12,629 nt of DNA from Spirochaetales bacterium (lineage in GTDB: Bacteria; Spirochaetota; Spirochaetia; Treponematales; Rectinemataceae). The translations under genes were made by a program, and so were the position numbers. Where the stretch lies: the NCBI GenBank assembly GCA_015657395.1, contig JADLKI010000003.1, forward strand, positions 7,890-20,518. Reading direction: 5' to 3'. The notes below the pieces were generated by a model. The model made no database searches. It was not told where the DNA came from and was given only the letters and a program-made list of their open reading frames with translations. Below, in pieces: positions 11,350-12,629 of the stretch. Numbering within the stretch: position 1 is the first letter of the stretch; the number at the start of each line of letters is the position of its first letter.

Positions 11350-12629
11350 TTATACAGAATTTCGCTTATATGTGGGCACCATTCTCTGAATCCTGACCAT
11401 CACCTCAGCCTTATTTCCGCTTTCGCAGAAGGTATTCAACTCCATAAGCTCATTTTTCAGTCGATCAAAGTCATAGCAACCTGGTTCGGCTATGAAGATT
11501 TTGTCGTGCGCCGTCTTACGAACGCCCTCCTCCGACATGAGGACTTCTTCGTACAATTTTTCCCCCGGTCTGAGGCCGGTGAACTCAATTTTTATGTCCA
11601 CATCCGGGGTCAACCCTGAAAGCTGAATAAGGTCCTTGGCGAGCTGATAGATCTTCACGGGTTTGCCCATGTCGAGGATAAAGATTTCACCGCCTTCGGC
11701 GTAAGCGCCTGCCTGCAGCACGAGCTGGGCGGCCTCTGGTATGGTCATAAAGAATCGCACGATGTCGGGATGAGTTACGGTCACAGGACCGCCAGCAGCA
11801 ATCTGTTTCTGGAACAGGGGAACGACCGAGCCGTTGCTTCCGAGCACATTGCCAAACCGGACCGCGCCGAATTTTGTCGCGCTCTTTTGGGCGATGGCCT
11901 GCACGATCATCTCGCACATACGCTTGGTCGCGCCCATCACGTTGGTAGGGTTCACCGCCTTGTCGGTCGAGATCATCACAAATTTATCAACATGGTGGCT
12001 ATCGGCGACTTCCGCCAAATTGAGGGTACCGAATACATTGTTCTCAATAGCCTCGATGGGATTGTCCTCCATGAGGGGGACGTGCTTGTGCGCCGCCGCG
12101 TGGAAGACTACATTTGGTCTTTCTTCCCCAAAGACACGATCCAGCCCATTCCTGTCCCGGATGGAGGCGATAAAAACGCTCAGTGGCATGTCGGGGTATT
12201 TCTGTCTGAGTTCGTTCTGAAGCTCATAGGTGGTGTTCTCGTAGATATCGAGCAGCACGAGTTTCGCCGGCCTGAACGAGGCGATCTGACGGGCCAGCTC
12301 GGCGCCTATGGAGCCGCCGCCCCCGGAGATCAATACGACTTTCCCCGCGAGATACCGGGAAATACCTTCGGCCTCGAGCTCCACCGGATCGCGGCCAAGG
12401 ATGTCCTCCATATTGATGGCGCGCATCTGGTTGAGCATCACATGATTGCTAAGAAGCTCGTAGATGCCGGGAACTATCTTTATGCCGCACTTCGTCTTGC
12501 GACACTCTTCGATGATGGCCGACTTGCGCTCGCCCGACAGCGAAGGAATGGCGATGATGATCTGGTCGATCGTGTAGTGGTCGGCGAGCGCCGGGATATC
12601 GTCAGCATTGCCTCTGACCGGCACTCCAG
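11350..12629 (-). CDS. NDP-HexNAc 4,6-dehydratase, membrane-type (PglF/WbpM/CapD family), N-terminus cut by window edge
   Basis: Dehydrates UDP-N-acetylhexosamine to a 4-keto-6-deoxy sugar for polysaccharide or glycan synthesis. About 425 residues are visible, and the frame is open to the right edge. The first visible residues (GVPVRGNADDIPAL, IDQIIIAIPS) belong to the soluble domain that normally follows the N-terminal membrane helices, so the start and those helices lie outside the window; the GTG at 12624 is not the real start. Counted from that GTG: Rossmann dinucleotide loop SGGGGSIGAEL at 100-110; AAAHKHVPLMED at 177-187; catalytic segment MISTDKAVNPTNVMGATK at 217-234 with D221, K222 and a T220-M230-K234 set, Met replacing the SDR tyrosine as in PglF and WbpM; FGNVLGSNGSV; and the C-terminal GLRPGEKLYEEVL substrate loop. 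The 3' end is complete (TAA at 11352-11350). Confidence 0.9.
   Translation of the reverse strand, partial: GVPVRGNADDIPALADHYTIDQIIIAIPSLSGERKSAIIEECRKTKCGIKIVPGIYELLSNHVMLNQMRAINMEDILGRDPVELEAEGISRYLAGKVVLISGGGGSIGAELARQIASFRPAKLVLLDIYENTTYELQNELRQKYPDMPLSVFIASIRDRNGLDRVFGEERPNVVFHAAAHKHVPLMEDNPIEAIENNVFGTLNLAEVADSHHVDKFVMISTDKAVNPTNVMGATKRMCEMIVQAIAQKSATKFGAVRFGNVLGSNGSVVPLFQKQIAAGGPVTVTHPDIVRFFMTIPEAAQLVLQAGAYAEGGEIFILDMGKPVKIYQLAKDLIQLSGLTPDVDIKIEFTGLRPGEKLYEEVLMSEEGVRKTAHDKIFIAEPGCYDFDRLKNELMELNTFCESGNKAEVMVRIQRMVPTYKRNSV

Overview
The window looks like chromosomal DNA of a Gram-negative (diderm) bacterium of moderately high G+C. It covers part of a surface or exopolysaccharide locus. 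The evidence is an outer-membrane-type polysaccharide export (OPX/Wza-like, SLBB) protein with a cleavable signal peptide, a Wzz-type chain-length/co-polymerase protein, and a membrane-type NDP-HexNAc 4,6-dehydratase. A spirochaete or deltaproteobacterial origin is possible, but nothing here proves it. All recognised genes lie on the minus strand, so transcription runs from the right edge to the left edge.

Layout in transcription order: (i) 12629-11350, the 3' part of a nucleotide-sugar 4,6-dehydratase that enters from the right; (ii) a 61-bp gap with a perfect 14-bp-arm palindrome; (iii) 11288-10083, an AAA ATPase of the AAA_14/DUF4143 type, overlapping (iv) 10083-9445, a winged-helix regulator with an unrecognised C-terminal domain; (v) 9320-8686, an AbrB-type antitoxin and PIN-domain toxin pair (VapBC-like) that overlap by ATGA and have a near-consensus promoter predicted to give a leaderless message; (vi) 8607-1127, one very large SLBB export gene, apparently broken near its 3' end by a single-base frameshift into ORFs of 2315 and 178 codons; (vii) 1117-1, a Wzz/GNVR protein that leaves the window at the left edge.

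The most notable object is the SLBB protein. Wza-type exporters are usually a few hundred residues with one to three SLBB domains. This one is about 2,490 residues if the frameshift is repaired. It has a normal Poly_export domain plus two SLBB domains at the N-terminus and two ordinary SLBB domains at the C-terminus. Between them sit 16 tandem SLBB-like modules of about 95 residues. The central modules form a higher-order repeat: three module types in fixed order (A-B-C), followed by an Ala/Thr/Pro-rich linker. Two consecutive copies start exactly 1086 bp apart. Another copy is shortened through an A/B hybrid module, which suggests growth and loss of the array by recombination.

The export protein and Wzz are 9 bp apart and presumably work together, Wzz setting chain length or assembly and the SLBB protein forming the export conduit. 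The dehydratase supplies a modified amino sugar. The stretch 8686-11300 (toxin-antitoxin pair, ATPase, regulator) is visibly more A+T-rich than the polysaccharide genes and looks like an accessory insertion, although the winged-helix protein could regulate the locus.
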